Source of the DNA: JALORV01 sp035429725
GTDB taxonomy: Bacteria > Pseudomonadota > Gammaproteobacteria > Burkholderiales > Burkholderiaceae_F
DNA: 27,055 bases
Direction: 5' to 3'
NCBI GenBank assembly: GCA_035429725.1
Contig: DAOMFI010000030.1
Coordinates: 1-27,055, forward strand
Positions 7,863 through 15,840 of this stretch are shown one piece after another. The notes beneath the pieces were generated by a model. The model was given only the letters and a program-made list of their open reading frames with translations. It searched no databases and was not told the origin of the DNA. The translations under genes were made by a program, and so were the position numbers. The first letter of the stretch is position 1; each line of letters opens with the position of its first letter.

Positions 7863-8822
7863 TCAGCGCGCACGGCGGGGCCTGCGTACGGCGGAACGGC
7901 GCGACTGCTTCACCGGGTGCGGCAGGCGCCAGGGCACCGTCGCGAATTTCTCGACGAGGAACTGGATCACGGCATCCACCTTGGGCGGCCGGCGCCGGCT
8001 TGCGGCGTACACCGCGTGCAGCGGCAGCGGCTCCGGTTGGTGCGAGTCGACGAGAATCGGCACGAGCCGGCCGGTGCGGATCGCCGGGCCGACAATCAGG
8101 TCTGACAGCCGGATGATGCCGAGACCCTGCAGCGCGAGTTCATAAAGCGTCTCGGCATTGTTGACCGTGATGTTGCCCCGCACCGGCATCAGCTGCACGG
8201 CGTCCTGCCCGTGAAAGGGCCACTCGGCCTGCCCGGCGATGCCGGTTACGGTCAGGCAGTTGTGGTGGGCGAGATCTTCCGGTCTGCGCGGCACGCCGAA
8301 GCGTTCCAGGTAGGCGGGTGCAGCCGATATCACCCGCTCGAGATCGCCGATGCGCCGCGCCGCGAGGTTGGCGTCGCCCAGCGGCCCGACCCGGATGGCC
8401 AGGTCGATCCCCGCCTCAACGAGGTCGATCGGGTACTCGCTGATCACCAGATCGAGGCTGATATCGGGGTAGCGCGCCATGAATTCAGGAAGTGCGGGCA
8501 CGAGCGCGTAGGTGGCGAATGCGGTGCCGACGCTCATGCGCACTCGACCGCGCGGCTGCTGTCCGAATCGCATGACATCGGATTCCACGTCCTCGATCTC
8601 GCCGACGATGCGCTGCACGCGCTCGAAGTAGATCTCGCCTTCGGAGGTCAGCGCCAGCCGGCGCGTCGAGCGCTGCAGCAGTCGCACGCCGAGGCGCCGC
8701 TCGAGTCGGGTCACGAGTTTCGAAACGGCCGAAGGAGTGACACCGAGATCGCGGGCAGCGCGCGTGAATCCGTTGCATTCGACGGCACGCACGAAGGCCA
8801 GCATGGCCAGACTCGATTCCAT
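7863..8822 (-). CDS. LysR family transcriptional regulator
   Basis: A 319-aa regulator with an N-terminal winged helix-turn-helix (about residues 1-60; GFTRAARDLGVTPSAVSKLV, then LGVRLLQRSTRRLALTSEG) and a substrate-binding-like effector domain after about residue 90 (PRGRVRMSVGTAFATYALVP). The ATG at 8822 is preferred over the longer frame to 8870 because GGAGGC lies 4 nt upstream and LysR proteins normally begin a few residues before the helix-turn-helix. The C-terminal tail is unusually Arg-rich (SRRSAVRRPRRAR). It is divergent from a 66-aa orphan gene, with a 23-bp dyad between them that is a likely binding site. The effector is unknown. Confidence 0.95.
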   Translation of the reverse strand: MESSLAMLAFVRAVECNGFTRAARDLGVTPSAVSKLVTRLERRLGVRLLQRSTRRLALTSEGEIYFERVQRIVGEIEDVESDVMRFGQQPRGRVRMSVGTAFATYALVPALPEFMARYPDISLDLVISEYPIDLVEAGIDLAIRVGPLGDANLAARRIGDLERVISAAPAYLERFGVPRRPEDLAHHNCLTVTGIAGQAEWPFHGQDAVQLMPVRGNITVNNAETLYELALQGLGIIRLSDLIVGPAIRTGRLVPILVDSHQPEPLPLHAVYAASRRRPPKVDAVIQFLVEKFATVPWRLPHPVKQSRRSAVRRPRRAR

Positions 8823-8862
8823 TCGCGCCTCCGGCGGCCTTGTCCGCAAATGTTTATTCCAT

Positions 8863-8885
8863 GATGGCATAAATATTTTGCCATC
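8863..8885. promoter_or_regulatory. Inverted repeat, likely LysR operator
   Basis: GATGGCA, nine AT-only bases (TAAATATTT), then TGCCATC: a perfect dyad with 7-bp arms. It sits 41-63 bp upstream of the LysR start and 77-99 bp upstream of the 66-aa orphan. The AT-rich centre stands out against the GC-rich surroundings. The symmetric pair at N11 spacing is C/G, so it is not a canonical T-N11-A box, but its placement fits autoregulation and control of the divergent gene. Confidence 0.6.
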
Positions 8886-8961
8886 GGACCGGATTGTCTT
8901 CCAAAGCGCGTGAAGTTAGTGTGCTCACGTCGCTAGAGAGAGCCACCCAAAGGAGGGAACC

Positions 8962-9162
8962 ATGGCCCGCTTCGAACCGCTGCTGATCCCGGACCGTTTT
9001 GAACTGGAAGCCGCGGCACGTCAGAACCGTTCCGAGGGCTACGCGCGGGCGTTCGATACCCTGGCGCACTGGCTCGACGCGCAGTTCAGGCTCCTCTTCA
9101 CACATGAGGACCGACCCGTTGCGCTGGCCAGGGCTTCCAAACCCCGTCGCCTCGCCCACTGA
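8962..9162 (+). CDS. Small hypothetical protein, 66 aa, divergent from LysR
   Basis: A 66-codon ORF with an excellent ribosome-binding site (AAAGGAGGG, core ending 5 nt before the ATG), which is the main reason to believe it is translated. The product (MARFEPLLIPDRFELEAAAR at the N-terminus) is amphipathic with many Arg, Ala and Leu residues, an aromatic-rich middle (HWLDAQFRLLF) and no signal peptide or clear membrane segment. I do not recognise the family. A probable terminator follows at 9215-9239, so it may be a monocistronic target of the divergent LysR protein. Confidence 0.6.
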   Translation: MARFEPLLIPDRFELEAAARQNRSEGYARAFDTLAHWLDAQFRLLFTHEDRPVALARASKPRRLAH

Positions 9163-9214
9163 CTCTACGGCGCCGGCGCCTCCTGCCCGGCGTTCGCCCG
9201 GCGCCAAAGCACGC

Positions 9215-9239
9215 CCAGGCGGCGCGCGGGCCTGGTTTT
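9215..9239 (+). terminator. Hairpin with T-run after the 66-aa gene
   Basis: CCAGGC, a 9-nt GC-rich loop, GCCTGG, then TTTT. This is the only hairpin in the window with a clear T-run. It lies 52 nt after the orphan stop and 40 nt before the ceramidase-like gene. Confidence 0.5.
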
Positions 9240-9278
9240 CGTCGAGAATGCGGCCGAGACTAGCCCGCCTCGACCGCC

Positions 9279-10082
9279 ATGAACCTCCGTATCGGCCTGC
9301 TTGTTGCCTTCACTCTGCTTTCAGTCGCTGCCGCCTTCCTGCTGCCGGCGGTCCCGCAGCCGCTCGACTATCACCACTTTGCCGATACGCGCGAGGCGTT
9401 CGGCATCCGCAACTTTCTCGACGTCAGCTCGAACCTGGCGTTTGCCATCGCGGGAGTGGCCGGCCTGATCGTCACCCTGCGTCCGCGCACGTCGTTCGCC
9501 CACACGTCTGAACGCTGGCCGTATGGCGTCTTCTTTGCCGGCGTGCTGCTGACCGCGGCCGGATCCGCCTACTACCACCTGGCGCCGGACAACGAGACCT
9601 TGTTCTGGGACCGGTTGCCGATGACGATCGGTTTCATGTCGCTGCTGTCGGCGCAGATCGTCGATCGCATCAACGCCCGTCTCGGTGTCGCGTTACTCGT
9701 GCCCCTGCTGCTGATCGGCATGGGCTCCGTTGTCTACTGGATCGTCACGGAGCGCGCCGGACACGGAAATGTCGTGCCCTACGCCGCCCTGCAGGCTTAT
9801 TCGGTGGTGATACTCGTGGCGCTGGCGGCAACGCATCCGTCGCGCTACACGCACGGCGCGGCGATCTATGCGGTGTTTGGGGCGTATGTGCTCGCCAAGG
9901 TGTTCGAGCACTTCGATCGCGAATTGCTCGCGCTCGGCGGCATCATCAGCGGCCATTCAGTGAAACACATTGCAGCCGCGATTGGCGCCCTCGTCGTCTG
10001 CCGCATGCTGTGGCAGCGCTCGCTGGCGGTGCCCGAGACCCGGCTCGCGCTGACAGGACAGTTGGGCCGCGTTTCGACCTGA
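9279..10082 (+). CDS. Ceramidase-superfamily (CREST) integral membrane hydrolase
   Basis: A 267-aa protein with about seven hydrophobic segments. It keeps the full polar active-site pattern of alkaline ceramidases and related CREST hydrolases: Ser96 and His100 in GSAYYHL, Asp111 in WDRLPM, and His226 and His230 in SGHSVKH. Spacings (Ser-4-His, His-11-Asp, His-4-His) equal those of the zinc site of human ACER3 as I remember it (S77, H81, D92, H217, H221). An N-terminal FLDVSSNLAFAIAG segment is also typical. The family uses zinc to cleave amides such as ceramide; in a bacterium the true substrate could be another lipid amide. It appears as a single gene, convergent with the next. The ATG at 9279 has a weak ribosome-binding site. 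Confidence 0.85.
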   Translation: MNLRIGLLVAFTLLSVAAAFLLPAVPQPLDYHHFADTREAFGIRNFLDVSSNLAFAIAGVAGLIVTLRPRTSFAHTSERWPYGVFFAGVLLTAAGSAYYHLAPDNETLFWDRLPMTIGFMSLLSAQIVDRINARLGVALLVPLLLIGMGSVVYWIVTERAGHGNVVPYAALQAYSVVILVALAATHPSRYTHGAAIYAVFGAYVLAKVFEHFDRELLALGGIISGHSVKHIAAAIGALVVCRMLWQRSLAVPETRLALTGQLGRVST

Positions 10083-10088
10083 CTCCAC

Positions 10089-10105
10089 CCGGCGCGCGGC
10101 GCCGG
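10089..10105. terminator. GC hairpin between convergent genes
   Basis: CCGGCGC-GCG-GCGCCGG, a perfect 7-bp stem with a 3-nt loop, fills the 31-nt gap between two convergent stops. Placement suggests a bidirectional terminator, though no T-run is present. Confidence 0.4.
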
Positions 10106-10113
10106 ACGACGGT

Positions 10114-10434
10114 TCAGTAGCCGACCGTGTAATTGGCGACGTCCACCTTGATGAAGTCGCGCGCAAGGAGTGCGACCGCGTTGCGAGCGTACCGTTCCGC
10201 CCACTCGGTCTGCTCCTTGAAGCGCCGTTCACCTGCGTACTTGGCGACGCTCAGGATGCGGTCGGCCAGGAGCACTTTTCCGATGGGCGAAGGCACATCG
10301 GCCTCGAGCGCGATGAACTCCTGGTCGAACCACTGCCGTGCCTCGGCAGGCGATTGCCTGTCTGCCTCGGCCTGCGAGAACTTGTACTCGAACTCGCGCC
10401 CCTCGCCGAACGACACGATTACATGATGGTGCAT
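10114..10434 (-). CDS. Hypothetical protein, 106 aa
   Basis: A 106-aa soluble protein from the ATG at 10434, chosen because GGAGGG lies 6 nt upstream; the frame is open to 10482 without support. The N-terminus is histidine-rich (MHHHVIVSFGEG), followed by a mixed helical region with AEARQWFDQEF and the C-terminal ending DFIKVDVANYTVGY. No signal peptide, membrane segment or cysteine pair is seen and I do not recognise the family. It lies 110 nt downstream of the SDR gene on the same strand and could be co-transcribed with it. Confidence 0.72.
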   Translation of the reverse strand: MHHHVIVSFGEGREFEYKFSQAEADRQSPAEARQWFDQEFIALEADVPSPIGKVLLADRILSVAKYAGERRFKEQTEWAERYARNAVALLARDFIKVDVANYTVGY

Positions 10435-10544
10435 GCCTCGCCCTCCAGACTCCAGCCGGTTGCCGTCACGGTCGCGCGCCACTGGGCGTGAGTCGGACGG
10501 GACCCCAGGATGCGAGTTTAGCTAGGCGCCGGATCATCGTTCTA

Positions 10545-11300
10545 TCAGGCGCCAAGCAACTGCCCGCCGTCAACCGCGATGATCTGGCCCGTCACCCAGC
10601 GCGCCAGCGGTGACGCCAGAAAGAGCGCCACGTCCGCGACTTCCTCCGGAAGTCCCAGGCGGCCGAAGGGAATGCTCTGCAGTATGCGCGGGTAGACGGG
10701 ATCGTTGGCGAGGCGGCGCATGTCCCAGTGGCCCCCGGGAAATTCGACCGAGCCCGGAGCGATGCAGTTGACGCGGATCTTCTTGCGCGCCAGCAGGCCG
10801 GCCTGGCTGGTCGTGTAATGCATCATCGTCGCCTTGACCGCACCGTATGCCGGCATCCGCAGCGCGGGACGCAAGCCCGCGATCGACGAGATGTTGATGA
10901 TGCAACTCGCCTGTGCGGCCTCGAGATGCGGCAATGCGGCGCGTGAGGCGCGCACCATCGCCAGCACATCCACCGCGATTCCTGCAGCCCAGCCGGCCTC
11001 GTCGTCACCGGCGCCGAATCCGGACGCGTTGTTGACGAGCACGTCGATGCCACCCAGTGCCGCCGCTGCCTCGGAGACATAGCGCGCGACGGCCTCGCCA
11101 TCGGCAAGATCACAGAGCGCCGCATGCGCCTTTCTGCCGTGGCGGGCGATGTCGCTGCGCGCCGCTTCCAAGGAACCCGCCGTGCGGGCGCAGATGGACA
11201 CATCGGCCCCGCCCGCGGCGAAGCCCAGCGCGATGGCTCGTCCGATGCCCCGACTTCCACCCGTGACAATGACGCGTCTGCCCTTGAAATCGAAATCCAT
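10545..11300 (-). CDS. Short-chain dehydrogenase/reductase (SDR), FabG-like
   Basis: A 251-aa classical SDR. The nucleotide-binding motif TGGSRGIG is at residues 13-20, NNAS (a variant of NNAG) at 90-93, and the catalytic set Ser139, Tyr152 and Lys156 is in NISSIAG and YGAVK. The C-terminus has the usual GRLGLPEEVADVALFLAS and a VTGQIIAVDGG strand. It would reduce or oxidise a carbonyl/alcohol with NAD(P)(H). FabG-like homology does not fix the substrate. The ATG at 11300 has GGGAG 8 nt upstream. A 395-nt gene-free stretch separates it from the AsmA-family gene upstream on the same strand. Confidence 0.94.
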   Translation of the reverse strand: MDFDFKGRRVIVTGGSRGIGRAIALGFAAGGADVSICARTAGSLEAARSDIARHGRKAHAALCDLADGEAVARYVSEAAAALGGIDVLVNNASGFGAGDDEAGWAAGIAVDVLAMVRASRAALPHLEAAQASCIINISSIAGLRPALRMPAYGAVKATMMHYTTSQAGLLARKKIRVNCIAPGSVEFPGGHWDMRRLANDPVYPRILQSIPFGRLGLPEEVADVALFLASPLARWVTGQIIAVDGGQLLGA

Positions 11301-11695
11301 GCTTCAGTCTCCCTTCTTGCGCTCAGGTGGCGTGGCGAATGCACCGCCCCAGCCGCCGCTGAGTTTTGAGTCGATGAGGTTTGCCGAGTAGGAGCAAAGT
11401 CTGTCGGACCCGTGGGCTGGCTGACACGAGCCAGGTCCGCAGCGACCGCGATCACGTGTCCTCCGAGCTTAATGCCAGACACGAGTCGTGCGTCTGCCAA
11501 GCTCCCCGAAGCAATCACCTGCCACTGGTCGTTCCCGCCGGCCTCGAGCGGACAGGATCCGGACGGAAACCTTCGTTCGCAGGAGGCACCCGACCTGAGT
11601 CCGCCGCGGCGGTTGCCTGCCTCGCCACGCAATTCCGCTCGGAACATTCGCTTGGACTGGCAGGTATTGCCGCGCAGGCACGTCGTGGCCTCCGG
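11301..11695. other. 395-nt stretch without a supported gene
   Basis: It lies between the AsmA-family stop and the SDR start on the minus strand. The + strand frames over it are shadows or lack start signals. I see an 11-bp near-palindrome CACGAGTCGTG (11479-11489) and the SDR ribosome-binding site at its left edge, but no clear promoter or T-run terminator. Confidence 0.6.
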
Positions 11696-14600
11696 TCAAT
11701 GAACCTCCACTCGCAACGGGTCGGTGCACACGTCAGCCCCGTCGCGGGGCAGCGGGCCCAGCGTGAGAAATTCGATCGGCACGAGGATCGGCGATGCAAT
11801 CTGCCGCAATACGGATTGCACGGTGTCGCGGCGTTTGAAGCCGAAGCGCTGGTCACCCAGCTTGCCGGTCACGTGCAATGGATTCTGCAGAAGAAAGAGC
11901 CTGAAGCCCTTGGCACGCGGACGGAACACGAACTCGAGTTGCTCGGTTGCCAGGTTGGCGTGCCCCGCGCCACGGATCCGGACCGTTGAGGTGTCGATCA
12001 GCATCTTGTCATCGCGCAAGTCGCCATTGTCGAGGTCGAAGCGGCCTACGATGCAGTTCACCGTGGGTCGGGTGTCCGTGTCGATCAACGGCACGACCTG
12101 CAGCAGGAGATTCACGGACCAGAAGTTGAAGACGCCGCCGCTCAGCTCGGTGGGCCAGACCGCGAAGTCCACCCGGCCGCTGGCGTTGTGAAGGATCGTC
12201 TCCAGAGTCGGCGCCCTGCCGACGACATCCAGATCGAGGCTCAACAAGCCGCGCAGATCCTGCGCCCGGTCGATGCGGCGGGCGATGATGCCGTAGTCGA
12301 AGCGCTCGACGTGGGCGGCCAGCGCGAGCTCGACCTCGGTTTCCTTCAGGTCGTATGACATCGACAGCCGGACCGTTCCTCCGGGCAGGTTCACTACGGC
12401 CGGGTCGAGGGACAGGTGCCCGCCTGCGAGCTTCAGGCGCATTGACCCGTCGGCCAGGCGGTCGTTTCCGGACAGCACCTCCTTGGCCTTGACGTCGATC
12501 GTGGCGTCGAGCCGGCGCAGAAAAGCCGCGCTCAGCAACCTGTCCGTCCGCCCGACTAACTGGCTCGCCGATCGGCGCAGGCCACGCTCCTCTTCGATGG
12601 TTCGGGGTGAGTCGGTCAGACGCTCCGGCAACGGGAAGTCGTCGAGTTGAATGGTGGGCGCGGCAACCTGCAGATAAAGGTGGGGCCGGGGTCCGCTCAG
12701 GTCGAGCGCGACCGCGCCATCGAGTTGGCTGCCCCCCACTCTCGCATGCAGCGACGGCAACTCGTAACCGACAGGCGTCATGTGGATCGGACTGCTGAAG
12801 GACCACGGGCCCCACGCCGGAAGTTCTACACGCGCCAGAGTACTGAGCGAATCGAGCCGCTCGCCGCGCATTTCGAAGTTCAGCTGCCCGCCGCTGCCGA
12901 GCGGCAGAGACGCCGCGCCGTTGAGCGCAAGTTGAGCTCCCGCGGCCTGCGCCGCCAGGGCGAACGGCACATGACCGGCATCCGCCGCAAAGTCGGCGAG
13001 CGTGCCGCTCGTAACCTCGACGGTGAGCGGTGTCTGGCCGATCCCACCGTCAAGCCTGGCCCGCACCGGCTCACCCGCCAGCGCGCCGATCCGTGCCTCA
13101 TCGAGGTGGATCTCGGCGATCGTGCTTCGAGCCGCTCCACTGACGACGAGGTTGCCGCCGTAGGCGCGCATGTCGAACTCCGAATGCCGGGCCCACTCGC
13201 TCGGACTGCCGCCATGACCTCGGAGGTTGACCTGCAGCGCCTGCACCTGTCCATCGATGTCCTCCGCAACGCCCAGTCCACGTAGCAGCGCGCCAATGTC
13301 GATCGCGCCGGTGGACAGTGCGAGATTCCCCGCGGGTTGCGGGGCCCGCAGATCCAAATCGAGCGTTGCAGCGAACGGGGTCCCGGCGACCTTGCCCGTG
13401 AGAGCCGAAGGCAGCAATCTTCCGTCCCGGCTGCGGGCGACGAATGCGAGATCCTCGACGTCGGTACGGCCCAGTTGCAGTCGTTGAACTTGTATGTCGA
13501 TGTCGGCGTTGGCCAGATCACTCGATGCGGACAAGGCAGTCGCGGGGCTGCGCGTCCTTCCACCACCGTTCACATCGCTGCCAGCACGCAATGTCGAGAG
13601 CTCCTGCGCGTGAATCCGGGCGCTGCGCAGCGACGCAACGAGACGGGGTCGCCCAGCGGCGACGGTGCGGGCGTTGACGGTCAACTGGCTGCGCCCGACT
13701 TCGAGCGTCGTGCTGAGTGTCCGGGCCCCATTGGACAGGCGCACGTCGCCACGCGCGACCACGGGAAGGTTCGACTGCGGCGACACACTGAGCCAGCGCG
13801 CCAGGTCGCCGGCACGCGGGGCCTGGAAGTCGAAGCGCAACGCCGTGTCACGGGTGGGGTCCGCGAACGCGAGCGTCCCGATGACACGCAGGCGTGCTCG
13901 CGCGAGCGCCAGATCCAGCTCGAGCGGCAGCACGCGGTCGCGCAGCATGTCGGGCAATGCCCCGCCGCGGAATCTCAGCTTCGCGCGTTCACCTTGCAGC
14001 GAGCCACGCGCATGGCCATGCAGGCGGTCAACGCCGCGGGCGGCCAGCTCCAGGGCGTCGATCGAGACGGCAATGGGGGTCGCGCGCGCCGCTCCAGCGA
14101 AGCGCAGTCGCGCAGCCGCCAGCGCCAGTGAAACCTCGAGGTTGCGCGCCAGCGATGCCGTTGTATCGCCGCGGCCAGCGATGCGCAGGCGCACGCGCCC
14201 GGCGGTGCCGTCGACGCCATCCCCAAGGCCGAATCCCTGAGCCAGTCCACCGAGCTCCGCGTTGTCGACGCCAAGGTGCATTGCAAGCGCCGGCGTCGGT
14301 GCCGCCGTGTCGAGCTCGAGTCCGCCAGCGAGGGGCACGCCGGCGACCGTTACGCTGATGGGGATGCGCACACCCCGCTCGTCGGCGCGCCATGCCAGGC
14401 TGGTGTCGCGAATGTCGACGCTTGGCCCAAGCCACTTGTCGATCTTCAGGTCGACCTCGGCGTCGACTGCAGTGAGACGCCGCACGGGCAGCGCTTGCTC
14501 CGAGCGCGCTTCGGCCGCAGGCCGTTGGCTCTCGGCCGGCGTCGGTGCTGCCAGGAAGGGACGCAGATCGAGCGTGGCAGCGCGCAGCGCCCCGCTGAAG

Positions 14601-15634
14601 CGGGGGCGTGCTCCACCCAAGGCAAGACTGAGTTGCCCGGAAAGCTCCGACTCGCCCAGCCGGACCTGCAGGTCGCTGATGTTCACCGTAGCGGCTGCGA
14701 CCGTGACCGTGCAGCGCGCTTGCGACGCGCCGAAGCCCGGCAGCGGCGAGCCCACCAGCCGTTCGATCAGAGCCGGATTCTCGGCACGGGCTTCGACTTG
14801 AACGCGTGCCGTGCGCTGGAGCGCACTGATTGCACCATCCGCATGCAGACGTGCGCTTTGCGCGCTGACCTCGAAGGTGAACGGCCAGTTCTCCGCTTCG
14901 TCCTGAAGCAGCCGTAGCGGCCCGCCGTCCAGCGCGAGTGAATAGTCGAGACCCGGTTCCAGACGGCCGCGCGCGGCGAGGCGCAGCGGCCGGTCCGTCC
15001 CGATGCTGCCGGTCAGCTCGTCCACTTTCAAAGAGCGGCGGGTGGCCGAGCCAGAGTCGTAATAGTGAGCTTCAAGCCCGCGCAGCACGATCCGGGCAAT
15101 GTCGATCGCGGGCTGCTGCCGGCCGGAATCGCTTTGCGGCGGCGAGGTCCAGTTGTCCGTCCCGTCGGCGCCTCGTTCAAGCCTCAGAGCGACATCGCTT
15201 GCTTCGATGCTGCTTGACCGCAACCGTCCGCGCAGCGCCTCGATCAGGTCGACGCGGACACGCAGTTCGCCAATCGTGACGAACTCCTGCTCCGAGAAGC
15301 CGGGCGGATTGAGTATGCGCAGCCCGCCGATCTGCACGGCGAGTTCGCGGCTGAGCGTCGGTTTGAGTTCGAGCACGCCCTGCAGGACGACTGGTCGTCC
15401 GAGCGCGGTCGAAGCGCGCAGCGCGGCTGCGTCGCGCCAGGGCGAGGCGTCGATCGACCAGCCCGAAAGCGCCATCGCCACGATGATCAACGTGGCCACC
15501 AGAGCCAGGCCCAGCGGCACGCCGACCAGGGCCGCGAGCAGCAGAGCGATGCGACGACGACGACCCGACCCGGTCAATCGGGGCGGTCGCGACGCGTGCT
15601 CGGCGTCCTCAGCGCGATCGCCCGCCTTGACCAT
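11696..15634 (-). CDS. AsmA family protein, 1312 aa
   Basis: A very long single ORF with an N-terminal cytoplasmic Arg-rich stretch, one transmembrane segment (about residues 29-55) and then roughly 1250 residues of periplasmic beta-rich sequence. The segment after the membrane (ALGRPVVLQGVLELKPTLS, then ILNPPGFSE) is the AsmA N-terminal pattern. The C-terminus has the family block LRGLLSLDLDVVGRAPTL, ASGRVDFAVWP and LQNPLHVTGKLGD. AsmA-like proteins belong to the repeating-beta-groove bridge-like group thought to carry phospholipids between inner and outer membranes. At 1312 aa it is much longer than E. coli AsmA (about 617 aa) and near the size of TamB/YhdP. No TamA-like partner is nearby. 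The start has only a weak ribosome-binding site. Confidence 0.9.
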   Translation of the reverse strand: MVKAGDRAEDAEHASRPPRLTGSGRRRRIALLLAALVGVPLGLALVATLIIVAMALSGWSIDASPWRDAAALRASTALGRPVVLQGVLELKPTLSRELAVQIGGLRILNPPGFSEQEFVTIGELRVRVDLIEALRGRLRSSSIEASDVALRLERGADGTDNWTSPPQSDSGRQQPAIDIARIVLRGLEAHYYDSGSATRRSLKVDELTGSIGTDRPLRLAARGRLEPGLDYSLALDGGPLRLLQDEAENWPFTFEVSAQSARLHADGAISALQRTARVQVEARAENPALIERLVGSPLPGFGASQARCTVTVAAATVNISDLQVRLGESELSGQLSLALGGARPRFSGALRAATLDLRPFLAAPTPAESQRPAAEARSEQALPVRRLTAVDAEVDLKIDKWLGPSVDIRDTSLAWRADERGVRIPISVTVAGVPLAGGLELDTAAPTPALAMHLGVDNAELGGLAQGFGLGDGVDGTAGRVRLRIAGRGDTTASLARNLEVSLALAAARLRFAGAARATPIAVSIDALELAARGVDRLHGHARGSLQGERAKLRFRGGALPDMLRDRVLPLELDLALARARLRVIGTLAFADPTRDTALRFDFQAPRAGDLARWLSVSPQSNLPVVARGDVRLSNGARTLSTTLEVGRSQLTVNARTVAAGRPRLVASLRSARIHAQELSTLRAGSDVNGGGRTRSPATALSASSDLANADIDIQVQRLQLGRTDVEDLAFVARSRDGRLLPSALTGKVAGTPFAATLDLDLRAPQPAGNLALSTGAIDIGALLRGLGVAEDIDGQVQALQVNLRGHGGSPSEWARHSEFDMRAYGGNLVVSGAARSTIAEIHLDEARIGALAGEPVRARLDGGIGQTPLTVEVTSGTLADFAADAGHVPFALAAQAAGAQLALNGAASLPLGSGGQLNFEMRGERLDSLSTLARVELPAWGPWSFSSPIHMTPVGYELPSLHARVGGSQLDGAVALDLSGPRPHLYLQVAAPTIQLDDFPLPERLTDSPRTIEEERGLRRSASQLVGRTDRLLSAAFLRRLDATIDVKAKEVLSGNDRLADGSMRLKLAGGHLSLDPAVVNLPGGTVRLSMSYDLKETEVELALAAHVERFDYGIIARRIDRAQDLRGLLSLDLDVVGRAPTLETILHNASGRVDFAVWPTELSGGVFNFWSVNLLLQVVPLIDTDTRPTVNCIVGRFDLDNGDLRDDKMLIDTSTVRIRGAGHANLATEQLEFVFRPRAKGFRLFLLQNPLHVTGKLGDQRFGFKRRDTVQSVLRQIASPILVPIEFLTLGPLPRDGADVCTDPLRVEVH

Positions 15635-15814
15635 CGGTTCATGCTAGCGCATCCCGCATCGAGCGCCGTGGCCACGAGTTGATGCGCAGCAGTCACAGCA
15701 TGGCCTGAGTCAGGACGGGTCAATGCGCGCGAGCAGGCGCACTGCCAGGTAGACGGAACTCAAGCCGGCTACGCTACGGCGCTGCGTCGCGCCCTGCTCC
15801 GGTCAGCTGAACTC

Positions 15815-15833
15815 GCCGGTCCACGGAACCGGC
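15815..15833 (-). terminator. Hairpin just downstream of the prenyltransferase gene
   Basis: GCCGGT and ACCGGC arms (6 bp) around a 7-nt loop lie 8-26 nt beyond the menA-like stop on the minus strand. There is no T-run; it is a modest terminator candidate in the 206-nt gap before the AsmA-family gene. Confidence 0.35.
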
Positions 15834-15840
15834 CCGCGGT

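Noticed and set aside
10823..11647. 274-codon minus-strand ORF extending across the 395-nt gap
   Set aside because: It overlaps the SDR in another frame, and the part in the gap shows no family resemblance or start signal.
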